This document shows, one piece after another, positions 45,178-57,360 of a stretch of 64,000 nucleotides of DNA. Source of the stretch: Adiantum capillus-veneris. Lineage: Eukaryota > Streptophyta > Polypodiopsida > Polypodiales > Pteridaceae. A program made the position numbers and the translations under genes. The first letter of the stretch is position 1, and every line of letters begins with the position of its first letter. Location of the stretch: positions 86,271,884 through 86,335,883 of the forward strand of contig CM043944.1 in the NCBI GenBank assembly GCA_014529385.2, in the 5' to 3' direction. The notes beneath the pieces are model-generated. The model worked only from the letters and a program-made list of their open reading frames with translations, made no database searches and had not been told where the DNA came from.

Positions 45178-47012
45178 ATACTTTAACCTTTAAAACTTAG
45201 CCCACGCGTATATAATCTTAGCCCATAACAGTAGAAAAGCAACAAATTTTCACACTTGAATATGTAGTCCAATCCTCCACAAGTTCCCCTCTTCTTCTTG
45301 CTCGCCGGCCTTGCCTACAATTGGGGTTTTCATAGGGAAGTTACAAGAACTTAAAGGTTTTTTGAGGGTCAGATATGGGTGAAAGTATAACTGGGTGGTA
45401 CACTTTTATGGGTTGATTACTAGTTTTGAATAGCTGCACTATTAGACGTGGCGCGCGGTAAATTTTTTACAAATTAATTCTAAATTTGGCACCAAACAGC
45501 TTTTTAGATTCTCCTCTTCAAGAGCTATCCAATGATATATCGCACTCCTTGGGTTCTTCTATCTTTGTCAAACATATTACAGCTATTAGTTTGCCAAATA
45601 GTGATGTCCCGGACACAGCTTTGGTGTCCACTCAGTCATGCTTTCACCCATATGTAGTTTTAGGATTGGCTACAGGCAAGATTTGCAAAGGAAGCAACGA
45701 GAAAGGGCACATTTTCTTGCGTAAGTTTTTGGCAAGCGAGCTTGAAGAAACGGGAAGAAGAAGTTATTTTTGTGGTGTGCTCTAAAAGAGCACGTGTGAA
45801 GCAAGGGTAAAGGGGCACACATCGAGTAAGGGACGGGAAGCAGAAGAAGAAGCTTCTGGGTTTTTTTTCTCTCTTGACCAAGAAGAAGATGAAGAATATC
45901 AACAATCGACGATTTCCATCACCTTGTTCCTCTTCTCTAGTGTATGCCACCTATTGCAAGTTGCATAGAGGGTGAAAATTTTCAAAAAATTTAGATTAGG
46001 GTCACGTACGCTACCAATTAAACGTTTGACTGCCACCGTACTCCAGGCCCCAAATTAACTTTGGTGTTTACCGCTTGAATGGAACATACATAGGGTCTCG
46101 TTTGTGGAAATTTCTTGTGTCTAGTTTCTAATCTCGATTAGCAATGTAGTTATTGGTTTCAATTTGCACTCTCTCTAGCCTCTCTTGTGTTTTGATTTGT
46201 CCCAATCACTTTCTCACAACTTTAAGCCCAATACTTTCCCCCTAATTGCTTAGTTCTTGACAGTGTGTCGTTTGCGCCAATAGTAATGGCACTTGTAAGT
46301 TTTTATGAATAAATAACCATGTGATATGGTGTAGTGGAGAGATCGATCAATAGGTTGGCTTGGACCACTAGTATTTACCCTATGTCAGCCATACAGATAA
46401 AATTTTCACAATGGGATGATTACAAGGATCAAGGGATTGTAAAAGTCGCATGTGCAAGCTTGTGTGTAAGGGGGGGATCGATGATCAATGATGGGAAACT
46501 TGAAAAGAAGATTTGGGGGCGAGGGTCATTTAAACATGCCCGCTCACAATTTTTGAGAAAAGCTTACTAAGGCGAGAGTATGTGACCACAGTTCTGAGAA
46601 AAGCTTATTGAGGCACGGAATCCTGGCAAAGACTGTGCAAGATTAAAGAGGAAAAGGGCATGTGCACGGTAGGTGGTGCGAAGGAGATGAGCTAAGATTG
46701 GCTCTTCTTTAATGAACAAAGGATACACAATAGGCAGCCACAGAACACAAAGGATACACAATAGGCAGCCAAACTCATTGGGTGAGTTGGTTAGCTTGGC
46801 AAGAGTAGTATCAATGCGTGTGAATTCAAGAGTAGTACCAATGAGTTGGTTAGCTTCACAAGAGTAGTACCAATGCTTGTTAATAGGCATTCACAAGTGT
46901 GGGTTGTAGAACAAAATGGAATCGACAAAGATTCTGTCCAATAAAATTTGAAAAAGAGCCAAAATAGGGGAGCCCTAAACCAATGACAATTTCTACCCTA
47001 CTTGGCCCGTCC
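45178..47012. other. Stretch without recognisable genes
   Basis: Only short frames. A local duplication near 46740-46880 repeats the phrases caataggcagcca and gagttggttagctt. Confidence 0.45.
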
Positions 47013-47400
47013 TACACTCTGTGGCATCATCCTGTGCCACCGCCACCGTCTTGCTTGCCGTGTTGACCTTGCTATTGGCTTTCACATTCGCCAGCATAGC
47101 CGCCTCTCCGCCTCCGTGCACGCTCGCTCTCGATCCAGGTAACTACTTTCGATCTGCTTTCGGGTGCATGCAAATTACATTCAATCACAAGGTTGTCTTG
47201 CTTTAATTTTGGCCACGAGAAAGGTTTGCAATGAGCCTAAAGTCTAGTTTTTAGAGGACCTGAGAAAGAGTATCATTCCTTTTCCTAAAACAATGCTCTG
47301 AGAGCTTGGACTGAAATGGCATTTTTTTGTCGTGCAGCCTTGTTTTGTCTTGTTATTCCTCGTTCGTCATTTGCTTTTGGATATCGATCTTATCCACCTC
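47013..47400 (+). repeat. Gene-fragment unit, second copy (inverted relative to 21.5-22.1 kb)
   Basis: The stretch 47013-47150 matches the exon end at 21.7-21.9 kb (shared coding phrase F-T-F-A-S-I-A-A-S-P-P) and has the same splice donor CAG|GTAAC. Behind it come the attacattcaatcacaagg string and, to 47398, a worn copy of repeat R. The order exon, intron start, R is kept in both places. Confidence 0.75.
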
Positions 47401-48379
47401 TCAATGATGTTTTGGCATAACATAATCATTAAAGAAAACATAAATACAATCAATCATAATTCCACAACCACATAAAAAAAATTCATATCTTGGAGTAATT
47501 GTGAGTATGTGTGAAAAGTGATGTGAAAAAACACCTTTTCACTCAAAAGAATACTTCCCCTGACACAATAACATTCTAGAGCTAGAACAAGGTGAAGGTT
47601 CACATTGGCAATCTACAAGAATAAGATGAAAGGAAAGTCAACTTATCTAAGGCCCCTTAAAAACGGCAGTCTTTAAAGACATCTATAGAGGATGCTTAAT
47701 ATGCTTATAGAGCCAAAAATCATCTCTTTTGTCCATCTAATAAAGGAGATACATCGGCTCTTAGTGAAGGTGCTAGTTCAGTCTTTGCTCTTTCTACCCC
47801 GTGTTCGAAGTTGTGAGGCAGGCCAATTAGGGTTTTCCTCTTCAAATTAGCTATTTTGTTTGTATAATGAAGTGTCTAAGCTTTCGTGATGGACTCAATG
47901 AAGAATTGAAGTGAAAACTTAGGGTTTTTAACTTGGCGAACAAGCATTGTATATGTGCAATTGGGAGCGAGGCTACACAAATTATCACACATATAAGAGT
48001 TTTGAGCTGATCTTGGTTCTTTTTTAGAATGAGGCTTTCATGGCTGGAGTTTTGTTCTTTTCAAATGTGTTTTTAGCTTCGAAGGTTCTACAATTTAATT
48101 GATTTTTCTCTGAACTTTCACAATCAGAGGCCTAACGCTTTCCTAGCTGCACTAGGTACTTCTTGACATAGTTTTTGGTGAGCCCGATGCAAAGTAGGCA
48201 AGGGTGAGGGTTTAAAATCTTTATTAAATGTCTCAATATAAACTTTAAAAGCTATGGAGCAACAAGAGCAATAGGGGATGTGGTTCTATCTGATCACAAT
48301 GCAAATGTTTCACGCTTTTGTTGTGTTTATGCAGCAACAACAAAATCCTGAAAGAAGGAAATTTCTAAATCCATTCAAT
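47401..48379. other. Stretch without recognisable genes
   Basis: No frame of note. It precedes a gag relic on the plus strand, so part may be that element's leader. Confidence 0.4.
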
Positions 48380-49138
48380 CAGTGGTGAACAAAATGGACC
48401 AATTTGATGGTTAATATGTATCAAAGTTCCTTTAAATGTGTATGTAAAGGAGATGGAGCTACATCGAGTACCAAAAGTAGAGATGGTACAAAGTTTTGAG
48501 TGAGAAATGGTTCCTTAGTGAGATCAGAGAGCATGTAAGGGGAATTAGAAACAAGCATGGGGGTTCGAACTTAGAAAGCATTCAAATTATCCTTGAATGA
48601 AGAGTATTTCATGGAGGACTCTAAAAGGGTGACAAAGAGAACATTTTTAGAGTAGGCACTTACGTCAAAAGAGATACTTTCACTACCAAACTTCTATGAG
48701 AACAGTGCTATGATCAATGAGTGATCAAGGACTAAAAAGGCTACCCTGAAATGAGAAAAGACGAAGCTCTTTTTTCAGGCTACAGAAAAAGAGACACAAG
48801 AAAAGTTACAGTTACTTCTTGAAGACAAAGATGTTGAATAGGTCCTAAAGTTCAACTAGAATGAGGTCAAATATGCAATATCACTACTAGCTAAGCAACA
48901 ATGACAATGAGACAAGATGTTAGCCAACACTAGTCAAGCACCAAGCATTCCTGAGAGTTTCATAAAACATGTTATTGTGGTTTCAAATAGTGACAAATCC
49001 ATCCTAGATGATATTGTTAAATGAATGAAAGAATTGCTAGTTGAGACTTGCAAGGCTAGGAGAGACGACGCAATGAGGGAGAAACCATCATGCAAAGCTA
49101 CATGGCAAAGGCCTTATAATAGAGAAGGCTTTATACAC
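48380..49138 (+). pseudogene. Ty3/Gypsy gag relic
   Basis: Plus-strand frames with many stops start M-D-Q-F-D-G and continue with a W-F-L-S-E-I-R-E-H-V-R segment, then a chain like N-L-E-S-I-Q-I and D-K-M-L-A-N-T. This order resembles gag of Gypsy elements of seed-free plants as I remember it. The LTR at 49139 ends it abruptly, so the gag was probably cut by that insertion. Confidence 0.5.
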
Positions 49139-49761
49139 TGTTGGCGGATACGCCGCGAGCGGATGCTAGCATAGCAAGAACAGAACCAACAACTCTATGT
49201 TGGCCAAGGGCGAAGCTTAACCCATAGGCGCATGGAAACAAGAAGATGGGTGTCAAACTACTTCTCCACCTTCTAAGACAATCTCTAATCGAGGAAATCG
49301 AATCCAAGTGTTCTTATGCACTAGTGAAAGTAATCCAACCTACGATGCTAATGCTATCCAAATCTAGGCCAAATGCATTCGAAATGTCACGAAACTCACA
49401 AGATATACTCTCCTTATCATGAGATCAATACCCTATGGACTATGACTTAATAACTGACTCAACTACCTCTTGCGATAATCGCGTATATAAAGATATGCAA
49501 AAAAATACAAGTTACCAATTTTTGTGACATATGATCCTAATGTGTAGTGATACTCTCTGTGAATCCATAGGTGCAAAGAACTCACCAAACGGACACCTGG
49601 TTTGCAAGAAAACTCACCCAAAAGCTCGTAGGATCTCACTTTGTGTTGTAGTCGGAATCGCACACTCTTGGCGTTGAATGGAAGCGCTTGCCATTGCTCA
49701 CACGGTGGTGGTGTTGCTTTAGCAATGGACCTTCCATAGCGTGCGTAGGGAAGAGAAGAAA

Positions 49762-49823
<62 letters not shown>

Positions 49824-50025
49824 ACACCACGCACAGTGATAACCGGATTTGATTAATTCAAAAGTTGGGTTTAGGTTTACAAAACTTGACTATATACATT
49901 CCTCCATAGAGTCTCATTCCCACAAAGTCTAATGGCTACTCAAATATTACAAAAAGTATCATTCTGCTTCAAAAAATAATGGTACAACATATTGGGGAAA
50001 CTTCTTCTATGTTCCGCCGTCAACA
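49139..50025 (-). repeat. Probable 3' LTR of a minus-strand LTR element
   Basis: 887 bp from TGTTGGCGG (49139) to CCGTCAACA (50025). On the minus strand it begins TGTTGACGG and ends CCGCCAACA, with TG...CA ends. It is directly preceded (minus strand) by the purine run gcggaaggggggag at 50026-50039, a typical polypurine tract. The second LTR is not in the window. It contains a (CT)n tract. Confidence 0.7.
49765..49821. repeat. (CT)n microsatellite
   Basis: 57 bp of CT repeats inside the LTR. Confidence 0.97.
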
Positions 50026-50283
50026 CTCCCCCCTTCCGCGTCCACGTCGTCCCTGACATGAACGGTCTTACTCTTTTGCTTTAGTGAAAGCCGTTCTACT
50101 GTCAGTGGAAGCCTGGTGGTTTTAGCAGCTTTAGGTACGATTCATACCTTTTATTCCCCAAAGTGATTGCTGGGCCGATATTTTGCTATTGTATGTAAAG
50201 AACCCCGTGTAGAAAGCTTCTTCAAAAGGTTGCATGTGACAGTTGGGCAGAAACATGATTCTCTGATATAGTAAATGTAAAAC

Positions 50284-52999
50284 CTATGGAGATGGTTGTT
50301 TTGAAAAATCATATGTCATCGCAGTGATAGTGTTGCTCGTTGATAGGAGTGTAGAATCCGTGGCTTTGGAAGGCGCAAACACTTCAATGCAAGCCAACAA
50401 ATTTTTACAGATTTTCTTGATCATGACGCACATCAAGTCTAGAGAGTCTGTGAAGATCTTAATGGTGCCCTTCAGGGTTTTCACCATATAAGAGACACAT
50501 ATTCTCTCTCCTTTAGTGGGAGCAGGCATAGATAGATAGTTAAACCAGCTTGGATGTGCCTTTATGATTCTGAAATGATTTTGTCAAGTGCGGACACGAA
50601 GGACTGGGAAAAATAAGAGGTCATCTCTGATGATCTTTGGGGCCTCCACCAAGTATTTAAAAAATCTTGGGTACTTTAGGAGCCAGGCTTTCCTCCATCT
50701 TGGTTGAGAGCCCACCACTTTACCTGCAGCCTCTGTATTCTTGTTACCATTTCCTTCATAGATCGGCTCTACGGCTTCTGATTTGACACTCTTCCTTATT
50801 ATTATCACCTCATACTTTAGGAGAGGATATGGGAGTGTGGGTTGCATCCATTCCTCCCTAAGCACATTTGCGGTGGCCAGCCCTTGGATTCCTACAGAAT
50901 GGAGCATTCTTGATTCCCATTCCAAGGCTGCCTTGTGGTCTTTTCTATCAGACACTGGAGACGTGTCTCCTCCTCTACGGTTAGTGGTTGTGTTTGCTCT
51001 ACAACTGTCTCCTCTTGTTCTTCCTTGTGTTGTATATCTTCGGCACCCTCAGGAATTTCCATGGGCTCATCTCTAGCATTTGTCTCCGTTTCACTGGGCC
51101 CTGGTTCTGATTCCTGTGTCCTAAGTCCATGATTTGTCATTGCGCAAGTGTATCTTGTTGAGTAGCTTCTTCTGCCATGTCAACCATTGTCTCTTGCAGT
51201 GTTGCCAGATTCTTTTGAAGTTCTTCATGTTCTTTCTGGAGAGCTTGGTGTTCGGCTCTCATTCTTTCTTCAACGGCTAGAGACCCTTCTACCATATGCA
51301 TTTGCTGTCTTTGCTCTAGCCGCAATTCCTTCTTCAGGGTGGTGATTTGTGCTTCCAAGGCTTGTATAACTTGAGCATCTACCCCTGCACTTGCCCGCAC
51401 CACCCTTGGTGTTGCCCTCAGTCTTTTGATTGTCAAGTCCTGGAGCTCTATTTTTTCTTTCAGCTCTAGGACTTCATCTTTTGCTGCTTCTAATTCATCT
51501 TCGACCTTATATATTTGCTCTTGGAGCTTGATTACTCTCGAGGCTTCAGTCATCTCTAGTGTGGGAGTGTCTCATTTGCTCTCAGCCTCCCTTAGTGTTG
51601 CAGTAAGAGTGTCAAGCTCCTTCTCTACTTCTTTGGCCTTCAAGTGGGTATCTTGTACTAGGTTTGAGAGGTTATCGTGTTCCATTTGCATGTTATCATC
51701 CCTAGTACGCAGCATGTCGTTCTCTTCAGCAATGGTAAGAGACTGCATCCTGACTCTGTCCCGTATTTGATATGCGGCTCTTATGTCATCTTCATTTGCT
51801 GCTACCAGGTTTCTAGCTGTTGGCCTATTTATTGGGCTAGTCAATGGAACATGATAACCTGTACTGATCATTACTCTTGCATGTGGTGCTTGGCATGGGC
51901 TAGCCAAAGGTCTCCATTGAGGCACTTGAGGGACTTGAATCAACCCTGGCACTCTAGGCTATGGGGACTATATTTCTGGAGTTATTGTTTGAGACTCTTG
52001 GTCTACCTTTCTCTCTTCAGATTCATCATCTGTGTCCTAGCCCCCACGGAGCTCTTGTCTCTCTTTTTCTTCCTTTGGAGTCCATGGTGGGTTAGGAGTT
52101 TCGTAAACAACTGTTGAAGCCTATGCCATTGTATATCCGGCTTGAATGAGGTCTTCATAGGTGTTCCTTTCATCTTTTTCCTGATCCCCATGTGCAGATG
52201 TGGCCTCTTTTGTTGCTTTTGGTGATGATTGGGGTTTGGGTGTAGATGGTTTTGGACTTGGAGGAGGAGTGGGAGAACTTAGTGGTGAAGGTGGTTTTTC
52301 AAATTTCATCCACTCTTTCTCTTGATCCTTATTCACTGGTGTTTCCGACGTTTCCTTCAGCTTATTCTTGATATCTTGCACTTCCTCCATTGTGAAAGGC
52401 TCTAAGTTTTGCTAATCAATCACTCTTTCCATCTCTTCATAAGCCCGGATGTAATGGTCAAATTGGTCCTCTAGTGGTTTAGAGGAGCTTCCTCCAACTT
52501 TGGCTGGGTCTGGCACCCACTACTCTTAAAAATCCCCCTTTAGCGCTCTTTCTGCTCTGAATTGTTCTATCAGCCTCTCAATCCGAGCAGCTTTATGGCT
52601 ATGAGTTTCCTTGGGTTTCGATTCCCTGGTCAATGCTGCTTTTCCTTTCTTACTTGGTGGCTCCACAAGTTCTTCTTCAGGCACAATTTCCAACTTCCTT
52701 CTTAGCCTTGTCGTGATTGCTGGAGCCGTTGCTTTTCACTGGCTCATCTTCAATATTAGGCTTTAGCTTGAACCACTCGTTCTGTGTTAGTGGATCTGGC
52801 CAATGTCCTCTAGCACCGATTGCCTCATATGAAATCTTTGTCAAGGTTTCTCCTCCTCCAATGTACTTGGACTTTTCCATGCCCATGCCAACCACATGCT
52901 CATGCAGATATTGGGTGTAGTTCACTTCTTTGGGTATGTTGCTTTTCAATGGCCAGGTTATAGTTGTTGCCACAGCATGGGGAGGAGTGGTGTATTTTT
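50284..52999 (-). pseudogene. Unrecognised coiled-coil protein of the minus-strand LTR element (main part)
   Basis: Consecutive minus-strand frames run 52999-52677, 52390-52121, 51952-51572, 51553-51137, 51140-50892, 50955-50584 and 50529-50284, separated by single stops or small shifts. They read as one long protein: an N-terminal domain (with T-I-T-W-P-L-K-S-N), a proline-rich stretch (P-S-P-L-S-S-P-T-P-P-P-S-P), a long coiled coil (51.9-51.15 kb, E/L/Q heptads) and a basic C-terminal domain (R-W-R-K-A-W-L-L-K-Y-P). No protease, RT or integrase is present. It may be the gag-like product of a non-autonomous element. The family was not recognised. Copia A interrupts its N-terminal part; the remainder is at 57124-57360. 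Confidence 0.6.
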
Positions 53000-53320
53000 T
53001 GTTGAGATGTTGAGCTCTACAGCTTGAGCTGGCATCCACTACGGGTCTTGGCCGCTTACGGCATTTACTCACTGGCCCGTTAAGTGACCGACACGGAGGA
53101 TCTCTGCCAGTGATTCTACAGCTAGACTACACTTATAGTGCCAGCCTAGTACGCTTCTAGCGAGTTCACACTTAGTGACCGCATGTACATATGTGCTACT
53201 TTTCAGTTTTAGCACTTAGTCATTTTGTACTCTCTTTTCCGTGAGAAGAAGAAGAAGCTTTCCATCTCTGTGTGCTTTGTGCTTGTCTTGCTTAGCTCTC
53301 TTGCATCCTCTTTCTTTACA
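53000..53320 (+). repeat. 5' LTR of Copia A
   Basis: TGTTGAGATG...TTTACA, 321 bp. Confidence 0.95.
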
Positions 53321-53332
53321 TGGTATCAGAGC
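53321..53332 (+). promoter_or_regulatory. Primer-binding site (initiator tRNA-Met)
   Basis: TGGTATCAGAGC directly at the LTR end. Confidence 0.92.
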
Positions 53333-53565
53333 TGGTGCATGCAAGAGAGGCTAAGAGAGCAAGAGAACCACAATCCCTTCGTTCCCTTCTGAACAGGTCT
53401 CCAAAGTGCAGTACACAGAGATTTATTGTACAAGTACAGTGGTTGTATGTACACTTGATTGTGGACACTCGTTGAGTGTAGAAATCATTACAGGTACCAC
53501 AATAGCAGGTTCAGCAGATTTGCAGGTTTTTGCAGATTGTAGCTATTTTGTCTTAGTGCTTCAAG

Positions 53566-54675
53566 ATGTCTGACGGTTTTAGTCAGATTGTCACTGAGAA
53601 GCTTGAGAAAAATAACTACCCTGCATGGAAGTTCAGAATAACAAATTTACTAAAAGGCAAAGGTTATTGGGACTATGTAGAAGGAGACAATGAAAAGGAA
53701 CCAGAGATTCCCGAGGCAAATGCTACAGCAGAACAAAGGAAAGCTTTGAGGGACTGGCAACAAGGCCAAAGCAAAGTGATGTATTGGCTTTCTATGAGCA
53801 TCACAGATGGCATGATGGGCTATCTACAGGATGCTGAAACCCCCGCCATTGCATGGAAAAACTTAGGCAGAGTGTTCGAGGTGAACACCAAGGCCAGGAA
53901 GCTTCAACTAAAGTCGGAGCTAAATCGGGTTAAGAGGAACAACCTCTCCATCAATGATTATGCTTTGAAGATCAAGAGTATCATCGAGGCTCTTGGATCT
54001 ATTAAAGTCTCAGTGGAAGACGATGACATTGTCCGTGCATGCTTGGATGGTCTAGGAGACGAGTATGTACATTTCAGGTCTTCAATGAATACAAGAGACG
54101 ACATCCTCGTGTTCCAAGATTTGATTTCTATGCTTATTCTTGAGGAGAAGAACCTTGACACATCTTCTTCTCATGCCAGAAATAATTCTGAACAGGCCTT
54201 CTATTCTAACTCCAACAGAGGTAGAGGTAGAGGTCGTGGTCGAGGCCCAAGGGGTTGCAGGGGCCAATTTCAAGAAGGTCAATCAAATCAAAACAATACA
54301 GGTGGCAGGGGAAATCAGTCTCAGGGCAGGGGGAGACAAAGAGGTCGTGGTGCAGGATCTAACAGGCAACAACATACTGCAGATAGCAGAGAATGTTGGA
54401 CTTGTGGTGAAAGAGGTCACATGTCACGTGACTGTCCAAAGGGAAAAGCAAGTGGAAAGAGAGAACAGGGCAACTATGCATCTACTAGCAGAGATGCAGA
54501 TGACAGCAAAAACGAGCGCATTTTTGTTATGCAGCATGTAATGAATACAATGATTGTAGAGAATTCCACCCAAGATGATGTTTGGTATGTGGATTCAGGT
54601 GCCTCTAATCACATGACGTCTCGTGGAGAGTGGTTTCGAGATATGCGCAAACCAGATGTGTCAAACTATGTGTAA
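53566..54675 (+). CDS. Copia A gag and protease start
   Basis: 369 aa from ATG at 53566. Residues 1-200 are the Copia gag (UBN2-type: YPAWKFRITNLLKGKG at the start). Residues 215-265 are an R-G-rich RNA-binding stretch. Residues 277-290 form the zinc knuckle CWTCGERGHMSRDC. Residues 340-350 carry the protease site W-Y-V-D-S-G-A-S-N-H-M. A TAA at 54673-54675 ends the frame; Copia B has CAG at the same place, so this is a nonsense mutation. The protein assembles the virus-like particle and binds RNA in the cytoplasm. Confidence 0.9.
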   Translation: MSDGFSQIVTEKLEKNNYPAWKFRITNLLKGKGYWDYVEGDNEKEPEIPEANATAEQRKALRDWQQGQSKVMYWLSMSITDGMMGYLQDAETPAIAWKNLGRVFEVNTKARKLQLKSELNRVKRNNLSINDYALKIKSIIEALGSIKVSVEDDDIVRACLDGLGDEYVHFRSSMNTRDDILVFQDLISMLILEEKNLDTSSSHARNNSEQAFYSNSNRGRGRGRGRGPRGCRGQFQEGQSNQNNTGGRGNQSQGRGRQRGRGAGSNRQQHTADSRECWTCGERGHMSRDCPKGKASGKREQGNYASTSRDADDSKNERIFVMQHVMNTMIVENSTQDDVWYVDSGASNHMTSRGEWFRDMRKPDVSNYV

Positions 54676-55476
54676 ACAGGAGATGACACAGCTCACCCCA
54701 TTGCTCATGTAGGGGACATACCTCTAAATAGGAAGAGTGGGAAATCAAAGTACTTAGCAGATGTACTTCATGTCCCAAACATTACAAAGAATCTTGTTTC
54801 TGTTGGACAAATGGTTGAGCAGGGTTTGCAGGTTCGCTTGAATCCAAATGGCTCTTATGTAGAAGATTTCCAGAATGGCTGTAAGCTGATCACAGAGGGC
54901 AAATGGCTGGGTAGAATGTTTACATTGAATGTAGACATGCCTTAGGTAAAATCTGCATTATTTGCACATGGCACAGGTGTTGTGGCTGATGTTGACATTT
55001 GGCACAAACGCATTGGCCAGGTCAATGAGCAAAGATTGCGCAGCATGCAATCAAAACAGATTGTAAAAGGTTTGCCCAAATTCAAGGTGGATGGTATGCA
55101 TAAAGTGTGTGTAGCATGCCAGTTTGGAAAAAAGTCAAAGGGCTCATTTCCACATGAGCGCAATGTATGTAAAAAGCCACTTGAGGTGGTGCACACAGAT
55201 GTTTGGGGTCCAACCGATACTGCAAGTATACATGGTTGCAGGTATTATGTCTCTTTCATTGATGACCATACAAGGGAAGTATGGGTTTACTTCATGCGTA
55301 ACAAAAGTGAAGTGTTTGGTCACTTTCAGGACTTCAAAGTCATAATTGAGAAGGAGACAAATATGCAAATCAAGACATTGAGGTCAGATGGAGGGGGAGA
55401 GTACTTAACCAATGATAAGGCTAATGGTAACATTGAGCGTCACAAGGCAAGGCTGGTCGCAAAGGGTTATGCATAG
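54676..55476 (+). pseudogene. Copia A protease end and truncated integrase
   Basis: The protease end (54676-54945) is cut by a stop at about 54943. The frame 54982-55476 has the integrase N-terminal zinc region (W-H-K-R-I-G-Q, then C-V-A-C-Q-F-G-K), the first catalytic aspartate in H-T-D-V-W-G-P and the second in R-S-D-G-G-G-E-Y. At about 55410 it jumps into the RT start ([15 protein letters not shown]), skipping the glutamate of the D-D-E site. The deletion makes integrase non-functional. Confidence 0.88.
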
Positions 55477-56790
55477 ACGTATGGCATAGACTATGAGGAG
55501 ACCTTTGCTCAAGTGGCAAAGATGACGATTGTGAGAGCTGTCATAGCAGTGGCTGCATCTAGAGGATGGATTATGCATCAAATGGATGTAAAGAATACCT
55601 TCTTGAATGGTGAGTTGCAAGAGGATGTGTATATGGATCAGCCACCTGGTTATGTCGATCCAGGTTACCCAGATTATGTATGGAGACTTTTCAAAGCTTT
55701 GTATGGTTTGAAGCAGGGCTCTAGAGCATGGTATGACAGGATTGCCAAGTATCTTGTCAGTATTGGGTTTAGGAGAGCTCATGCTGATCATTCACTCTAT
55801 GTACGTGAGAGTGATGTGGGGATTGTGGTCATTACCATATATGTAGATGACCTTATTATTGTGGGTGACAATGCTATGGAGATTGACCATGTGAAGGGTC
55901 TTCTCAAACAGTAGTTTGAAATGAAAGATATGGGCGAGTTGCGCTACTTTGTTGGTATTGAGGTGATCAGGACTCCAGAGGGTGTATGGCTGTTACAGAG
56001 ACAATATGCTTTGGACACGTTGTCAAAGTATGGTATGGCTGATTGTAAGCCAATTTCTATTCCCTTGGATGTGAATGCAAAGCTGAGTGCAGAGAAGGGT
56101 GATGTTGTTGAGGATGTCAAGATGTACAGAAAGATCGTGGGTAGTCTAATCTACTTGACTATCACGAGACCAGACTTGAGCTACACAGTAGGCTTGGAGA
56201 GTCAGTTTATGCAGCTTCCGACGAAGCCACATTTGGATGGAGTACGACGCACACTTCGGTATGTGCAAGGGACTCTTGACTACGCATTGTTCTATGCAGT
56301 AGATGCGCCATTAGCATTGTATGGGTATACAGATGCAGATTGGACAGGTAGCATTGTTGATAAGAGATCTACGAGTGGCTTCATGTTCTCTTCTGGGAGT
56401 GCCGCTGTTACTTGGAGTAGCAAAAAACAGCCTACGGTTGCTTTATCGAGCACAGAGGCCGAGTACAGAGGTGCAACAGTTGCAGCGTGCGAGGTAGCTT
56501 GGCTACGCACATTACTTGAGGACTTGGGAGTGCAGGTGGAACAACAGATTGTCATCCATTGTGACAACCTCAGTAGCATGCAGTTTGCTAGGAAGCCAAT
56601 GTTCCATGCCAGGACCAAGCACATAGAGGTCCATTACCACTACGTTCGAGAGCAAGTGTTGGCGGGCGACATCGACTTGGTCTACGTCAGCACAGAGGAG
56701 CAGATAGCGGATATCTTTACCAAGGCCCTCGGAGCTGAGAAGATTCGACGTTCCGGACTATGCTTGGACTCTGCGACATGCAGAGCTTGA
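55477..56790 (+). pseudogene. Copia A reverse transcriptase and RNase H
   Basis: Two frames split by a TAG at 55912: 55513-55914 has the RT core (M-H-Q-M-D-V-K-N-T-F-L-N-G-E with the first aspartate, and Y-V-D-D-L-I-I-V-G, the catalytic box). The second, 55921-56790, holds the RT end (V-G-S-L-I-Y ... R-P-D-L) and RNase H (Y-T-D-A-D-W, S-S-T-E-A-E-Y, H-C-D-N, then I-A-D-I-F-T-K near the end). Apart from the stop it is well kept and near-identical to Copia B. Confidence 0.9.
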
Positions 56791-56797
56791 GGGGGAG

Positions 56798-57118
56798 TGT
56801 TGAGATGTCGAGCTCTATATCTTGAGCTGGCATCCACTACGGGTCTTGGCCGCTTACAGCATCTACTCACTGGCCCATTAGGTGACCGACACGGAGGATC
56901 TCTAGCAGTGATTCTACAGCTGGACTACACTTATAGTGCCAACCTAGTACACTTCTAGCGAGTTCACACTTAGTGACCGCATGTACATATGTGCTACTTT
57001 TCAGTTTTAGCACTTAGTCATTTTGTACTCTCTTTTCTGTGTGAAGAAGAAGAAGCTTTCCATCTCTGTGTGCTTTGTGCTTGTCTTGCTTAGCTCTCTT
57101 GCATCCTCTTTCTTTACA
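56798..57118 (+). repeat. 3' LTR of Copia A
   Basis: 321 bp, followed by TSD TTTTT. Confidence 0.95.
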
Positions 57119-57123
57119 TTTTT

Positions 57124-57360
57124 GTGGCCGCTTGTTACAAACGTGGAAGTATTGGTTGTAAAGCTTGCATATCTGTGCAGCTCTTGGGTCCACCAGGTCT
57201 TTGAATGTTTGATTAAACTTCTTTTGTGTGTAGACCTTTACCTCGTCTCTTCTTTCCCAAACTGAGCTTCCCCTATTGTGGAGCCCAAGTGCATTAGCTA
57301 TGGTTTGAGGTGTGATCAAAGTTTCTATTTTCTGGCCATCGAAGGCTGTGATCACTACCT
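57124..57360 (-). pseudogene. N-terminal part of the coiled-coil LTR-element protein
   Basis: Minus-strand open frame (V-V-I-T-A-F-D-G-Q-K-I-E-T-L, then T-P-Q-T-I-A-N-A-L-G-L and N-Q-Y-F-H-V-C-N-K-R-P-Q) that lines up in phase with the frame at 52999-52677 once Copia A and one TSD copy are ignored. Its 5' side is cut by the LTR of Copia B at 57361. The T-P-x-x-I-A-x-x-L-G-L pattern resembles gag-type plant transposon proteins only loosely. Confidence 0.6.

Larger units (their letters stand above)
52995..57123 (+). mobile_element. Copia A: LTR retrotransposon with TSD TTTTT
   Basis: LTRs 53000-53320 and 56798-57118 (321 bp each) are flanked by TTTTT (52995-52999, 57119-57123). The primer site TGGTATCAGAGC follows at 53321-53332, and a polypurine tract (agggggag) precedes the 3' LTR. 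The LTRs differ at roughly a dozen sites (about 4%). The gag, protease, integrase start, RT and RNase H are in Copia order, but an internal deletion of about 880 bp compared with Copia B has removed most of integrase and the RT start, and several stops are present. It interrupts a minus-strand frame that continues on both sides. Confidence 0.95.

Noticed and set aside
54140-54541. 133-aa ORF repeated at 58511-58912
   Set aside because: Alternate-frame shadow of gag in both Copia copies; identity reflects the DNA copy, not a second gene.
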